Shown here: positions 42,152 to 49,724 of the stretch, piece by piece
Layout: each line of letters starts with the position of its first letter
How positions within the stretch are numbered: the first letter of the stretch is position 1
Source: DATFDN01 sp963767645
Lineage (GTDB): Bacteria; Pseudomonadota; Alphaproteobacteria; Acetobacterales; Acetobacteraceae
Length of the DNA stretch: 64,000 nt
Reading direction: 5' to 3'
Assembly (NCBI GenBank): GCA_963767645.1
Contig: CAVYEW010000005.1
Span: 1-64,000 of the forward strand
Position numbers and translations under genes: made by a program
Notes under the pieces: model-generated
The model's database searches: none
What the model saw: only the letters and a program-made list of their open reading frames with translations
Told to the model about the DNA's origin: nothing

Positions 42152-42597
42152 TCCTGAGACGCCTTGTCCGAAGCATTTTGTTTAACGATGGTACAATGCT
42201 GCAGGTCGGCAAGGCATCTGCCAATGTCGCCAGTAATGGAAGCCCCCTGCTGACCCGAGTTACCTTTCGCCGCCGCCTTCTGAACGTCATTCGACGTCGG
42301 GTTTTTGACCATCGATGCTGCAGCTCCGAATAGTGAGGAAAATGAGGACGGGTCGAGTGCCAATCGGATGTCGGTCGTATTAGTGGCGTTAGCCGTTCCA
42401 CCCGGCGAGTCCTTAACGGTAGCTCCGCCACCGATTGCCTGGGCAGTCGCCCCGCCGCCAAGAGTGGATCCGCTAATAGTATTAGACGCGCTTTGGCCGC
42501 CCGAACTGGCGGTCCCGCCGGGAGCCTGCGACTGTGCGCATCCCTGTACGACCAGAACCCCGAGCAGCATGATTCGAACATTCTTTTGCAAAGACAC
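42148..42597 (-). CDS. Unknown lipoprotein of the low-GC accessory operon
   Basis: 149 residues from GTG 42597 (alternative ATG 42570). N-terminus with Lys/Arg, hydrophobic IMLLGVLVVQGC and lipobox Cys. Then a low-complexity Gly/Ser/Thr/Ala stretch (GGQSASNTISGSTLGGGATA) and a short C-terminal part with two Cys (GRCLADLQHCTIV). Lower G+C than the chromosome around it. Four-base overlap with the next gene indicates a co-translated pair, possibly a surface complex. No known family recognised. Confidence 0.6.
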   Translation of the reverse strand: MSLQKNVRIMLLGVLVVQGCAQSQAPGGTASSGGQSASNTISGSTLGGGATAQAIGGGATVKDSPGGTANATNTTDIRLALDPSSFSSLFGAAASMVKNPTSNDVQKAAAKGNSGQQGASITGDIGRCLADLQHCTIVKQNASDKASQE

Positions 42598-42652
42598 GGA
42601 CAACGTCTTCTCGCATGTGGTCGATGGCTTAGGAAGGGTTACATACGTCACA

Positions 42653-43675
42653 CTAGGTGGCAAGATACCGTCCCTCCACCCTCGGAAACACCTCCTCCGC
42701 CAAGATCTGCATCTGCTCCAACCCCACCTGCTTCGGCGTGCCCGCCAGATGCACGCTGACGCAGAAATAGTTCACGCCGAAGCGCCGTTGCAGCGCCAGG
42801 ATCTGCTCGGCCACCTCGTCGGCGGTGCCGAGCAGGAAGCGGTCGTCCAGCAGCTCCTCGAACGCCACGCCGAAATTGTCGCTCTCCGGCATCACCGTGT
42901 CCTGGCCCCAGGCGCGATAGGCTTTATATTTCTCCTCCAGCGCCGGGCGTGCGAGGCGGATGGCTTCCTCGCGGGAGCGGGCGATGAAGGTCTCGCGCAT
43001 GATCGGCAGCTCGGCGGGAAACGGCTTGCCGCAGCGGTCGAGCTCGCGCCGATAGAGCTCCATCTGCCGGTCGAGCGTGGCCATTGTGTTGTGCGGGTTG
43101 ATGAACCATGCATCAGCCATGCGCGCGGCGCGGCGGATGCCGATATCGGCGTTGGCGCCGATCCAGATGGGCGGCATCGGCTTCTGCACCGGCTTGACCG
43201 TGCAGTTGGCGCCGTCCAGCTCGAAATGCGAGCCGGACATGGTGACGAAATCCTCGGTCCAGAGGCGTTTGATCGCCCCCAAATTTTCCTCGAACCGCCG
43301 GCCGGACTCTTTGCGCGTGGTGCCGAACGCCTTGAACTCGACCTCGCGGTAGCCGACGCCAGTGCCGAACACCAGCTTGCCGTTGCTCATCACGTCCAAG
43401 GTGGCGAACTGCTCGGCCATGTCGAGCGGCTTGTGCATCGGCAGCAGCACCACGCCGGAAATCAGGCGCAGCCTCGGCGCGATCGCGGCGCATTGCGCGA
43501 GGAAGGGGATTTGCTGGAGCATCTGGTAGGGATGGGAGCTGTAGTGCGAGGCCCGGCCCACGGCGTCGAACCCCAGCGCGTCGGCGCGGCGGACCATCTC
43601 CAGGTCGTCCTGGTGGCGGGCGACCATGTCGGCGCCTTGCGGGTACTGGCCGCGGATCAGCAGGGCGAATTTCAT
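42653..43675 (-). CDS. LLM-class (luciferase-like) flavin-dependent oxidoreductase
   Basis: 340 residues. F420/FMN-dependent monooxygenase fold: KFALLIRGQYPQG at the start, DAVGRASHYSSHPYQ, GVVLLPMHKPLDMAEQFATL, GKLVFGTGVGYREVEF, PPIWIGANADIGIRRAA. Its last residues (EGRYLAT) are followed at once by the low-GC island. A fragment of a paralogue lies at 40263-40494. ATG overlaps the Uma2 stop (ATGA). Substrate unknown; neighbours suggest catabolism of an organic acid. Confidence 0.88.
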   Translation of the reverse strand: MKFALLIRGQYPQGADMVARHQDDLEMVRRADALGFDAVGRASHYSSHPYQMLQQIPFLAQCAAIAPRLRLISGVVLLPMHKPLDMAEQFATLDVMSNGKLVFGTGVGYREVEFKAFGTTRKESGRRFEENLGAIKRLWTEDFVTMSGSHFELDGANCTVKPVQKPMPPIWIGANADIGIRRAARMADAWFINPHNTMATLDRQMELYRRELDRCGKPFPAELPIMRETFIARSREEAIRLARPALEEKYKAYRAWGQDTVMPESDNFGVAFEELLDDRFLLGTADEVAEQILALQRRFGVNYFCVSVHLAGTPKQVGLEQMQILAEEVFPRVEGRYLAT

Positions 43676-44229
43676 GGCTGTTCCTCGAAGATGCCGCCAA
43701 GGTCGATTCCCGGCGGGTCGAGCCGCACGGCGCCCTCGCGCACGATGCGAGTGCCGATGCTGCCGGACGCGTCGCGTTCGTGGTGGATGATTGCTCGTCT
43801 CTTGAAGTCCACGATCAGGTAATGGCGAACCGTCGGAACCCGGAAGTAGTCGCCGAGCTTCAGGCCCGCGTCGATATAGCCGGTGGACGGGGAACGCACT
43901 TCCACCAGGATCAGCGGATCGGTCACGACAAGCGCGTCATCGGGCAGCCGGTCCCCGCAGCGCACGAGCACATCGGGTTGGTAAAGCGTCTCCGCGTCCA
44001 CCTTCACCGCCATCCACTTGGGGAACACCTCGCACGGAAGACCGGACTTCTCGATCGCTTCGGCAAGACGGCGCAAGATGCGAAACGTCGATCGCGCGTG
44101 TCCTGCCCTTTCCGGCGCCAATGCAACGATTTCACCACCAACCAGTTCGTAATGCTCGCCCTCCCGGCGGGCCATCGCCCACGGGATGAACTCCTCGACG
44201 GTCATCCGCTTGGGGACAGATTCGGCCAT
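43672..44229 (-). CDS. Uma2/DUF820 family restriction-endonuclease-fold protein
   Basis: 185 residues from ATG 44229. Core of the PD-(D/E)xK-like Uma2 family: ERMTVEEFIPWAMARREGEH-like start, ELVGGEIVALAPE, YQPDVLVRCG, and LVVTDPLILVEVRSPSTG with the E-x-K-like EVRS position, then GLKLGDYFRVPTVRHYLIVD. The role of the family is not settled. It overlaps LLM by four bases and starts 4 bp before the end of the dehydrogenase gene, so it is embedded in the operon. Confidence 0.85.
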   Translation of the reverse strand: MAESVPKRMTVEEFIPWAMARREGEHYELVGGEIVALAPERAGHARSTFRILRRLAEAIEKSGLPCEVFPKWMAVKVDAETLYQPDVLVRCGDRLPDDALVVTDPLILVEVRSPSTGYIDAGLKLGDYFRVPTVRHYLIVDFKRRAIIHHERDASGSIGTRIVREGAVRLDPPGIDLGGIFEEQP

Positions 44230-44233
44230 CCCG

Positions 44234-45136
44234 CTAATCCTTCCGCGCCCCAAGCTCCTCGCCCGCCAGCCGTTCCAGCACCCGCGCCATCTCCGTATGA
44301 TCGGCGTCCTGGCCGAACATCGCCACGGCCGATGCGATCAGTTCCTTGCACAGCGCGGAGACCGGAGCCGGTGTTCCCGTCTCCCGGCCGACTTCCAACG
44401 CGATCGAGACGTCCTTGTGCAGCAGCCCCATGGTGAAGCCGGCATCGAAGCGGCGCGAGAGCACGAACTGCTTGAACTTCTTCTGCGTCGAGTTGTTCAT
44501 CCCCGTCGCGGCGTTCAGCACATCGACCATCACCAACGGGTCCAGCCCGAAGCGCTGGCCGATCAGCAGCGCCTCGATGCCGATCAGGAAGCCGCCGGTG
44601 GAGACGAGGTTGTTCAGCGCCTTCATCGCCTGCCCCGATCCGACGGCGCCGGTGCGCAGCACCTGCGTGCCCATCGCGCGCAGCACCGGCATCACGCGCT
44701 CGATCACCGCCGGATCGCCGCCGGCCATGATGGCAAGCTCGCCGCTGCGCGCGCGCGGCACGCCGCCAGAGACGGGGGCGTCGATCATGTGCCCGCCGAG
44801 GCTCGCGACACGCTCCGCCAGTTCCTGCGTGACCGTCGGCACGCCGGAGCTCATTTCCACAATGACGGTGCCCGGCCGCATCCCGGTCAGCACGTTGTCA
44901 TCGCCGTCCTGCAACACCTTGGCGACGATGGTGCTGGTGGGCAGGATGGTGACGATCACCTCGGACTGCGCCGCCATCTCGCGCAGGCTATCGGGCGCGT
45001 CGCCGCCGACCTGCTGGACGAAGTTGTTGGCGGCCTCGCGGCGGGAATCGTTGACATGGACGGTGAAGCCGGCGCGCACCAGGCAGGCGGCCATCGGCCA
45101 GCCCATGTTGCCGATGCCGACGAAGCCGATCTCCAT
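44234..45136 (-). CDS. 3-hydroxyisobutyrate-dehydrogenase-like NAD(P) oxidoreductase
   Basis: 300 residues. Beta-hydroxyacid dehydrogenase family: N-terminal Rossmann GFVGIGNMGWPMAACLVRAG, substrate motif DAPVSGGVPRARSGELAIM, and catalytic Lys in GSGQAMKALNNLVS. Oxidises a 3-hydroxyacid or reduces a semialdehyde. The start base is shared with the stop of the carboxymuconolactone-decarboxylase-like gene. Substrate unknown. Confidence 0.9.
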   Translation of the reverse strand: MEIGFVGIGNMGWPMAACLVRAGFTVHVNDSRREAANNFVQQVGGDAPDSLREMAAQSEVIVTILPTSTIVAKVLQDGDDNVLTGMRPGTVIVEMSSGVPTVTQELAERVASLGGHMIDAPVSGGVPRARSGELAIMAGGDPAVIERVMPVLRAMGTQVLRTGAVGSGQAMKALNNLVSTGGFLIGIEALLIGQRFGLDPLVMVDVLNAATGMNNSTQKKFKQFVLSRRFDAGFTMGLLHKDVSIALEVGRETGTPAPVSALCKELIASAVAMFGQDADHTEMARVLERLAGEELGARKD

Positions 45137-45543
45137 CACTTGGCGTCCGCTTCCTTGAACACCTCGGTGGCGATCTTGAACGCCTCCAGCGAGGCGGGGA
45201 TTCCGCAATAGGCGCCGGTCTGGAGCAGGATCTCCTTGATCTCCTCGCGGGTGACGCCGTTGGTCAGCGCGGCGCGCATGTGCAGACGCAGCTCGGCACC
45301 GCGGTTGAGTGCCACCAGCATGGCGATGTTGACGATGCTGCGCGTCTTGCGCGGCAGGCCGGGGCGGGTCCAGATCATGCCCCAGGCGATTTCGGTGGTG
45401 AGCTGCTGGAAAGCGGCGTTGAACTCGTCGGCGCGGGCGATGGAGCCATCGACGTAGTCGCCACCCAGCACCTCGCGCCGGACCGCGAGGCCCTTCTTGA
45501 ACAGCTCGCTCTGATACTCGGGACGGTTCGGAAGCTCGGCCAT
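45136..45543 (-). CDS. Carboxymuconolactone decarboxylase family protein (PcaC-like)
   Basis: 135 residues. Family pattern: KKGLAVRREVLGGDYVDGSI, LTTEIAWGMIWTRPGLPRKT, SIVNIAMLVALNRGAELRLH, GVTREEIKEILLQTGAYCGIP. It resembles 4-carboxymuconolactone decarboxylase of the protocatechuate path, but the other pca genes are absent, so the real substrate may differ. First gene of the CMD-dehydrogenase-Uma2-LLM operon; GACAGGAGGGGG site before ATG. Confidence 0.88.
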   Translation of the reverse strand: MAELPNRPEYQSELFKKGLAVRREVLGGDYVDGSIARADEFNAAFQQLTTEIAWGMIWTRPGLPRKTRSIVNIAMLVALNRGAELRLHMRAALTNGVTREEIKEILLQTGAYCGIPASLEAFKIATEVFKEADAK

Positions 45544-45585
45544 GACCCCCTCCTGTCGGTTCAGGGGACGGTAGGGTTTGCCTCG

Positions 45586-45786
45586 ATGCCCGGCAAGCGG
45601 TTGAGTGTCGGCCTGGGCGGCAGGGAGCGAGGTGATGGCTGGTCGCGCGGGTTCGAGAGGCTGGAGCGGCCGGCGGACGGGCCGGATCACACCATTCCGG
45701 GGCATGACCCATTGATCCTGAAGCGTTTTCCCGCGCTGGGTGGAGACTGGGAGATCGTGCGCGTGAATCTGCCCCCGAACGAATGA
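45586..45786 (+). CDS. Possible 66-residue hypothetical protein
   Basis: Within the 299-bp space between the CMD-like gene and the penicillin acylase. ATG 45586, stop at 45786; the C-terminal part HDPLILKRFPALGGDWEIVR then VNLPPNE looks protein-like, the N-terminal part less so. No RBS, no family recognised. May be a remnant or chance frame. Confidence 0.25.
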   Translation: MPGKRLSVGLGGRERGDGWSRGFERLERPADGPDHTIPGHDPLILKRFPALGGDWEIVRVNLPPNE

Positions 45787-45842
45787 CGAAGGGCGTTGAT
45801 TTTGCTTGAGTTTTGCCCTCGCTTGCCTGCAAGCGACTGATT

Positions 45843-48149
45843 ATGCGTGTTTTGCTTCGCCTGCTGCGCCGGATTCTGAGCGTGATCGGCGGTTTGATCC
45901 TGCTCGGCGCCGTCGGGCTGGGGGGATTGGTGTGGCTGAGCCTGCCAGGCGGCGACCGGTCGCTGTCGATCCCCGGCCTCTCCGCCCCGGCGGAGGTCGC
46001 CTTCGACCAGGACGGCGTGCCGCGGATCCGGGCCGCCTCCATGCTCGATGCCGCGACCGCGCTCGGCTATGTCCATGCCCGCGACCGCATGTTCCAGATG
46101 GAGCTGATGCGCCGCGCGGCTTCCGGGCGATTGGCCGAGCTGTTCGGGGCGCGCGCCCTGCCGATGGACCGGATGATGCGCACCCTGGGCCTTGCCCGGC
46201 GCGCGGCCGAGGACGAGCAAGCGCTGCCGGCGGATGGGCAGGCGATGCTGGCGGCCTATGCGCGCGGCGTGAACGCCTGGATCGTTCAGCGCGGGCGCTT
46301 CGCCGCGCCGGAGTTCGTCCTGCTCGGCGCCCCGGAGCCCTGGCAGCCCAGCGACAGCCTGCTGTGGGGCAAGACGATGGGGCTGTGGCTGTCGATGAAC
46401 TGGCGGACGGAGCTGGCGCGCTGGCGGCTGGAGGGCAAGATGCCGCGCGAGGCGATCCTGGCGCTGTGGCCCGACCAGCATGAGAGCGGGCGGGCCGATG
46501 CGCCGGTGGGCCAGGCCGCCGCGGTCGATGCGGCGCGTTTCGCCGCTGCGCTGCCCGGCTTTCCCGCCCCGTTCACCCAGCCCGATCGCGCCTCCAACGA
46601 ATGGGCGGTGGACGGCAGCCATAGCGCGACCGGGGCCCCGCTGCTCGCCGGCGACCCGCATCTGGGGTTCGGGTTCCCGGCACTCTGGTACCTGGCCCGC
46701 ATTGATACCCCGGAGGGCACGCTGGCGGGCGCCACCTCGCCCGGCGTGCCGCTGATGGTGCTGGGCCATAACGGGCGCATCGCCTGGACCTTCACCACCA
46801 ACGGCGCCGACGTGCAGGACATTTTCATCGAGACTCCGGTCGGGCCCGACCAGTACCAGACGCCCGACGGTCCGCGCCCCTTCACGGTGCGCGAGGAGCG
46901 CATCCGGGTGTGGGGCCAGCGCGACGAGGTGCTGCGCGTGCGCGAAACCAGGCACGGCCCGGTCATCAGCGACCTGTTCGACACGCCGGGTCCGATCCTC
47001 GCGGTGGAGATGGCCAATCTCGCGCCCGGCGACACCGCCGCCGAGGGGCTGCTCGCCCTCAATCGCGCCGGCAGCGTGCTGGAGGCCGGGACGGCCGCCG
47101 CCCTCATCACCGCGCCGGTGCAGAACCTGCTGGTCGCCGATAGGCGGATAATCGGGCTGTTCGTCACCGGGCGGGTGCCGATCCGCAAGTCGGGCGACGG
47201 CGCGATGCCGGTGGACGGCGCGAACGGCGCCCATGACTGGACCGGCTGGGCCGCCGGCGAGCAGCTCCCGCGCTACGTGGCGCCGGCGAGCGGAGTGCTG
47301 GTGAACGCCAATGAGCGGGTCGCGCCACCGGATTTCCCGGTCTTCCTCGGCCGGGACTGGTTCGCCGATTGGCGGACGCGGCGCATCCGCACGCTGCTCG
47401 CTGCGCCGGGGGCGCAGAGCGTCGAGAGCTTCACCCGGATGCAGGTGGATATTACCAGCGACATGGCTCGTCAGATGCTGCCGGCGCTGCTCTCCGTCCC
47501 CGCCCCGCCCGGCCTCGCCGGCGCTGCGCGGGCGCTGCTCGAAGGCTGGGACGGCACGATGGCGATGGATCGGCCGCAGCCGCTGATCTTCCAGGCGTGG
47601 ATGGACCGGTTCTACGCCGCGCTGCTCCGCCGCACCGGCGGGGATGGCGCCGCCGCGCCGCCGCCGGAGTTCCTGCCAGCCGCGCTGCTGCCGGGCGGAG
47701 CGCATTGGTGCGGGGGGGATTGCGCCGCGCTGCTGACGGAGGCGCTGCAGGATGCCGCCGCCGGCCTTGCCGCCCGTTTCGGCGACGACCCGGCGGCGTG
47801 GCGTTGGGGCGTCGCCCATGAGGCGGTGTTCGCCCATCCGGTCCTGGGCCAGATCCCGCTGCTTTCGCGCCTCGGCCGGATCACCGTGCCGGTGCCCGGC
47901 AGCGCAACCACGATCTTCGCCGAGGCGACCGGGGCCGCTGGCTTCCAGGCCGTGCTCGGACCGGAATACCGCGGCGTCTATGACCTCGCGGACCTGGACC
48001 GTAGCCGATTCGTGATCGCCCCCGGCCAGTCGGGCAATGTGTTCAGCCCACAGGCGCGCGCCTTCGTAGGCCGCTGGCGCGACGGCGGAACCGTGGCCTT
48101 GACCGCCGCGCCCGCGCAGGTGAGCGCCCGTCTCCGCCTGTCGCCGTGA
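45843..48149 (+). CDS. Penicillin acylase family protein (Ntn hydrolase)
   Basis: 768 residues. N-terminal membrane/signal helix (ILSVIGGLILLGAVGLGGLV), alpha chain with FDQDGVPRIRAASMLDAATA and ALGYVHARDRMFQMELMRR, then the autocatalytic site at Ser251 (RASNEWAVDGSHSATGAPLL). The beta-chain motifs GVPLMVLGHNGRIAWTFTTN and the late LGPEYRGVYDLADL with SGNVFSPQ follow. The precursor is cut before Ser251 to make the two-chain periplasmic enzyme. Relatives hydrolyse N-acyl compounds including acyl-homoserine lactones; the substrate here is unknown. Confidence 0.9.
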   Translation: MRVLLRLLRRILSVIGGLILLGAVGLGGLVWLSLPGGDRSLSIPGLSAPAEVAFDQDGVPRIRAASMLDAATALGYVHARDRMFQMELMRRAASGRLAELFGARALPMDRMMRTLGLARRAAEDEQALPADGQAMLAAYARGVNAWIVQRGRFAAPEFVLLGAPEPWQPSDSLLWGKTMGLWLSMNWRTELARWRLEGKMPREAILALWPDQHESGRADAPVGQAAAVDAARFAAALPGFPAPFTQPDRASNEWAVDGSHSATGAPLLAGDPHLGFGFPALWYLARIDTPEGTLAGATSPGVPLMVLGHNGRIAWTFTTNGADVQDIFIETPVGPDQYQTPDGPRPFTVREERIRVWGQRDEVLRVRETRHGPVISDLFDTPGPILAVEMANLAPGDTAAEGLLALNRAGSVLEAGTAAALITAPVQNLLVADRRIIGLFVTGRVPIRKSGDGAMPVDGANGAHDWTGWAAGEQLPRYVAPASGVLVNANERVAPPDFPVFLGRDWFADWRTRRIRTLLAAPGAQSVESFTRMQVDITSDMARQMLPALLSVPAPPGLAGAARALLEGWDGTMAMDRPQPLIFQAWMDRFYAALLRRTGGDGAAAPPPEFLPAALLPGGAHWCGGDCAALLTEALQDAAAGLAARFGDDPAAWRWGVAHEAVFAHPVLGQIPLLSRLGRITVPVPGSATTIFAEATGAAGFQAVLGPEYRGVYDLADLDRSRFVIAPGQSGNVFSPQARAFVGRWRDGGTVALTAAPAQVSARLRLSP

Positions 48150-48206
48150 CAGCTTCGCCATTGACCGCAGGACGGAGCTTCGGGAACATGGGAGCGGATC
48201 GCACGC

Positions 48207-48980
48207 ATGACCTACAAGCCGCCCCGCCGCCCGCAATTCTTCTACACGACCGCGCCGCTGCCCTGTCCGTATGTGGCGGGGCGGACGGAACGCAAGGTGG
48301 TGACGGAGATCACCGGCCCGGATGCCGAGTTGCTGCACGACCGGCTATCGCGGGCCGGCTTCCGGCGCAGCCACAACATCGCCTATGCCCCGGTCTGCCC
48401 GTCCTGTCAGTCCTGCGTGGCGATCCGCATTCTCGCCGCGTATTTCCAGCCCGACCGCACGCTGCGCCGGATCGCCAAGGCCAACCAGTTGGTGGAAGGC
48501 TTCGAGGTGCCGGCGCGCGCGACGGCGGAGCAGTTCCAGCTCTTCCAGCGCTATCAGCAGGCCCGCCACAGCGGCGGCGACATGGCGACGATGAGCTTCT
48601 ACGACTATCGGGCGATGATCGAGGACACGCCGATCGAGAGCGTGCTGATCGAGTTCCGCGAGCCGGACGACCGGCTCATCGGCGCCTGCCTCGCCGATCG
48701 CCTGGGGGACGGCCTCTCCGCCGTGTACAGCTTCTTCGATCCCGACCTGGCCCGCCGCTCGCTCGGAAGCCACGCGATCCTCTGGCTCATCGAGCGGGCG
48801 CGGCAGCTCGGTCTGCCCTATGTCTATCTCGGCTACTGGGTGCCCGAGAGCCGGAAGATGGCCTACAAGGCCCGGTTCCGTCCAACCGAGATCCTGGTCG
48901 GCGGCATGTGGCGGATGCTGACCGAGGCGGATTCGGAGCCCGAGAGGACCCGCATGTTGATGTCGGAACCCACGTCCTGA
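48207..48980 (+). CDS. bpt: Aspartate/glutamate leucyl-tRNA-protein transferase
   Basis: 257 residues. Attaches Leu to N-terminal Asp/Glu of proteins, marking them for ClpAP (N-degron path). Family features: FFYTTAPLPCPYVAGRTERK, FRRSHNIAYAPVCPSCQSCV with the Cys cluster, TMSFYDYRAMIEDTPIES, and VYLGYWVPESRKMAYKARFR. Full length. Followed by the NUDIX gene with a CTGA overlap. Confidence 0.93.
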   Translation: MTYKPPRRPQFFYTTAPLPCPYVAGRTERKVVTEITGPDAELLHDRLSRAGFRRSHNIAYAPVCPSCQSCVAIRILAAYFQPDRTLRRIAKANQLVEGFEVPARATAEQFQLFQRYQQARHSGGDMATMSFYDYRAMIEDTPIESVLIEFREPDDRLIGACLADRLGDGLSAVYSFFDPDLARRSLGSHAILWLIERARQLGLPYVYLGYWVPESRKMAYKARFRPTEILVGGMWRMLTEADSEPERTRMLMSEPTS

Positions 48981-49615
48981 GCGGAGAGACCGAGCCGGAG
49001 TGGCTGGTCTGGGCACGGGAGATCCAGGCGGCCGCGCAGATCGGGCTTGCCTTCACCAAGGACCCCTATGACGCGGAACGGTTCGAGATGCTGCGCGGCC
49101 TCGCCGCCCGCATCATGGCCCATCACACAAGCACCGATGCACGGCGGATCGAGGCGCTGTTCTTGGGCGAGACCGGGTATGCCACCCCGAAGATCGACGT
49201 GCGCGCCGCCGTGTTCGACGAGCAGGGCCGGATCCTGATGGTGCGGGAGACGGCGGATCAGGGCCGCTGGACCTTGCCGGGCGGTTGGGCGGACGTGAAC
49301 CAGACGCCGGCCGAATGCGCCGTGCGCGAGGTGGAGGAGGAGTCCGGCTACCGTGCCCGCGCGACGAAGCTCGCCGCCGCATGGGACAGCGCCCGGCAGG
49401 GGCATCCGCCGAAGGTCTTCTCGATCACCAAGCTGTTCTTCGTCTGCGCCCTGGCGGGCGGTGCACCGCGGCCGAGCCTGGAGACGAGCGGATCCGGCTG
49501 GTTCGCCGAAGCTGCGATCCCCGCCGACCTGTCGCTGGGCCGCGTGCTGCCCCGGCAGGTCGCGCGAATGTTCGTACATTGGCGGGTGCCGGAGGCGGCG
49601 ACGGAGTTCGAGTAG
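48977..49615 (+). CDS. NUDIX hydrolase with an N-terminal helical domain, probable CTG start
   Basis: 212 residues. N-terminal domain (EPEWLVWAREIQAAAQIGLA, FTKDPYDAERFEMLRGLA) as in a known NUDIX sub-family, then the NUDIX box GWADVNQTPAECAVREVEEE with the Gx5Ex7REVxEExG core (REVEEESG). No ATG, GTG or TTG lies near the expected start. CTG at 48977 places the start exactly where relatives begin (M-x-E-x-E-W-L) and overlaps the bpt stop as CTGA, like the ATGA/GTGA overlaps elsewhere. An upstream GTG near 48907 is less likely. Confidence 0.82.
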   Translation: MSGETEPEWLVWAREIQAAAQIGLAFTKDPYDAERFEMLRGLAARIMAHHTSTDARRIEALFLGETGYATPKIDVRAAVFDEQGRILMVRETADQGRWTLPGGWADVNQTPAECAVREVEEESGYRARATKLAAAWDSARQGHPPKVFSITKLFFVCALAGGAPRPSLETSGSGWFAEAAIPADLSLGRVLPRQVARMFVHWRVPEAATEFE

Positions 49616-49621
49616 ATTCGA

Positions 49622-49699
49622 CCCCTCCCCTAGCCCCTCCCACAAGGGGAGGGGGACTTTCTTCTCCCCCTCCCCGGGAGGGGGTCGGGGGAAGGGGCT
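49622..49699. repeat. C/G-rich dispersed palindrome, copy D
   Basis: CCCCTCCCCTAGCCCCTCCC, ACAAGGGGAGGGGG, T/C centre, CCCTCCCCGGGAGGGGGTCG, GGGGAAGGGG. Lies between the convergent NUDIX and binding-protein genes. One arm is shortened relative to copies A, C and E (the CTTGCG part is missing on the right). Confidence 0.85.
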
Positions 49700-49724
49700 A
49701 TTTTGCCGTTTCGCCAACAGCGGC

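Noticed and set aside
45136..45543. Protocatechuate (pca) pathway assignment for the decarboxylase-like gene
   Set aside because: None of pcaG/H/B/D is nearby, and this family includes many alkylhydroperoxidase-like proteins of other function.
45687..48338. 880-codon open frame opposite the penicillin acylase gene
   Set aside because: Shadow frame caused by high GC; the acylase has complete catalytic motifs.
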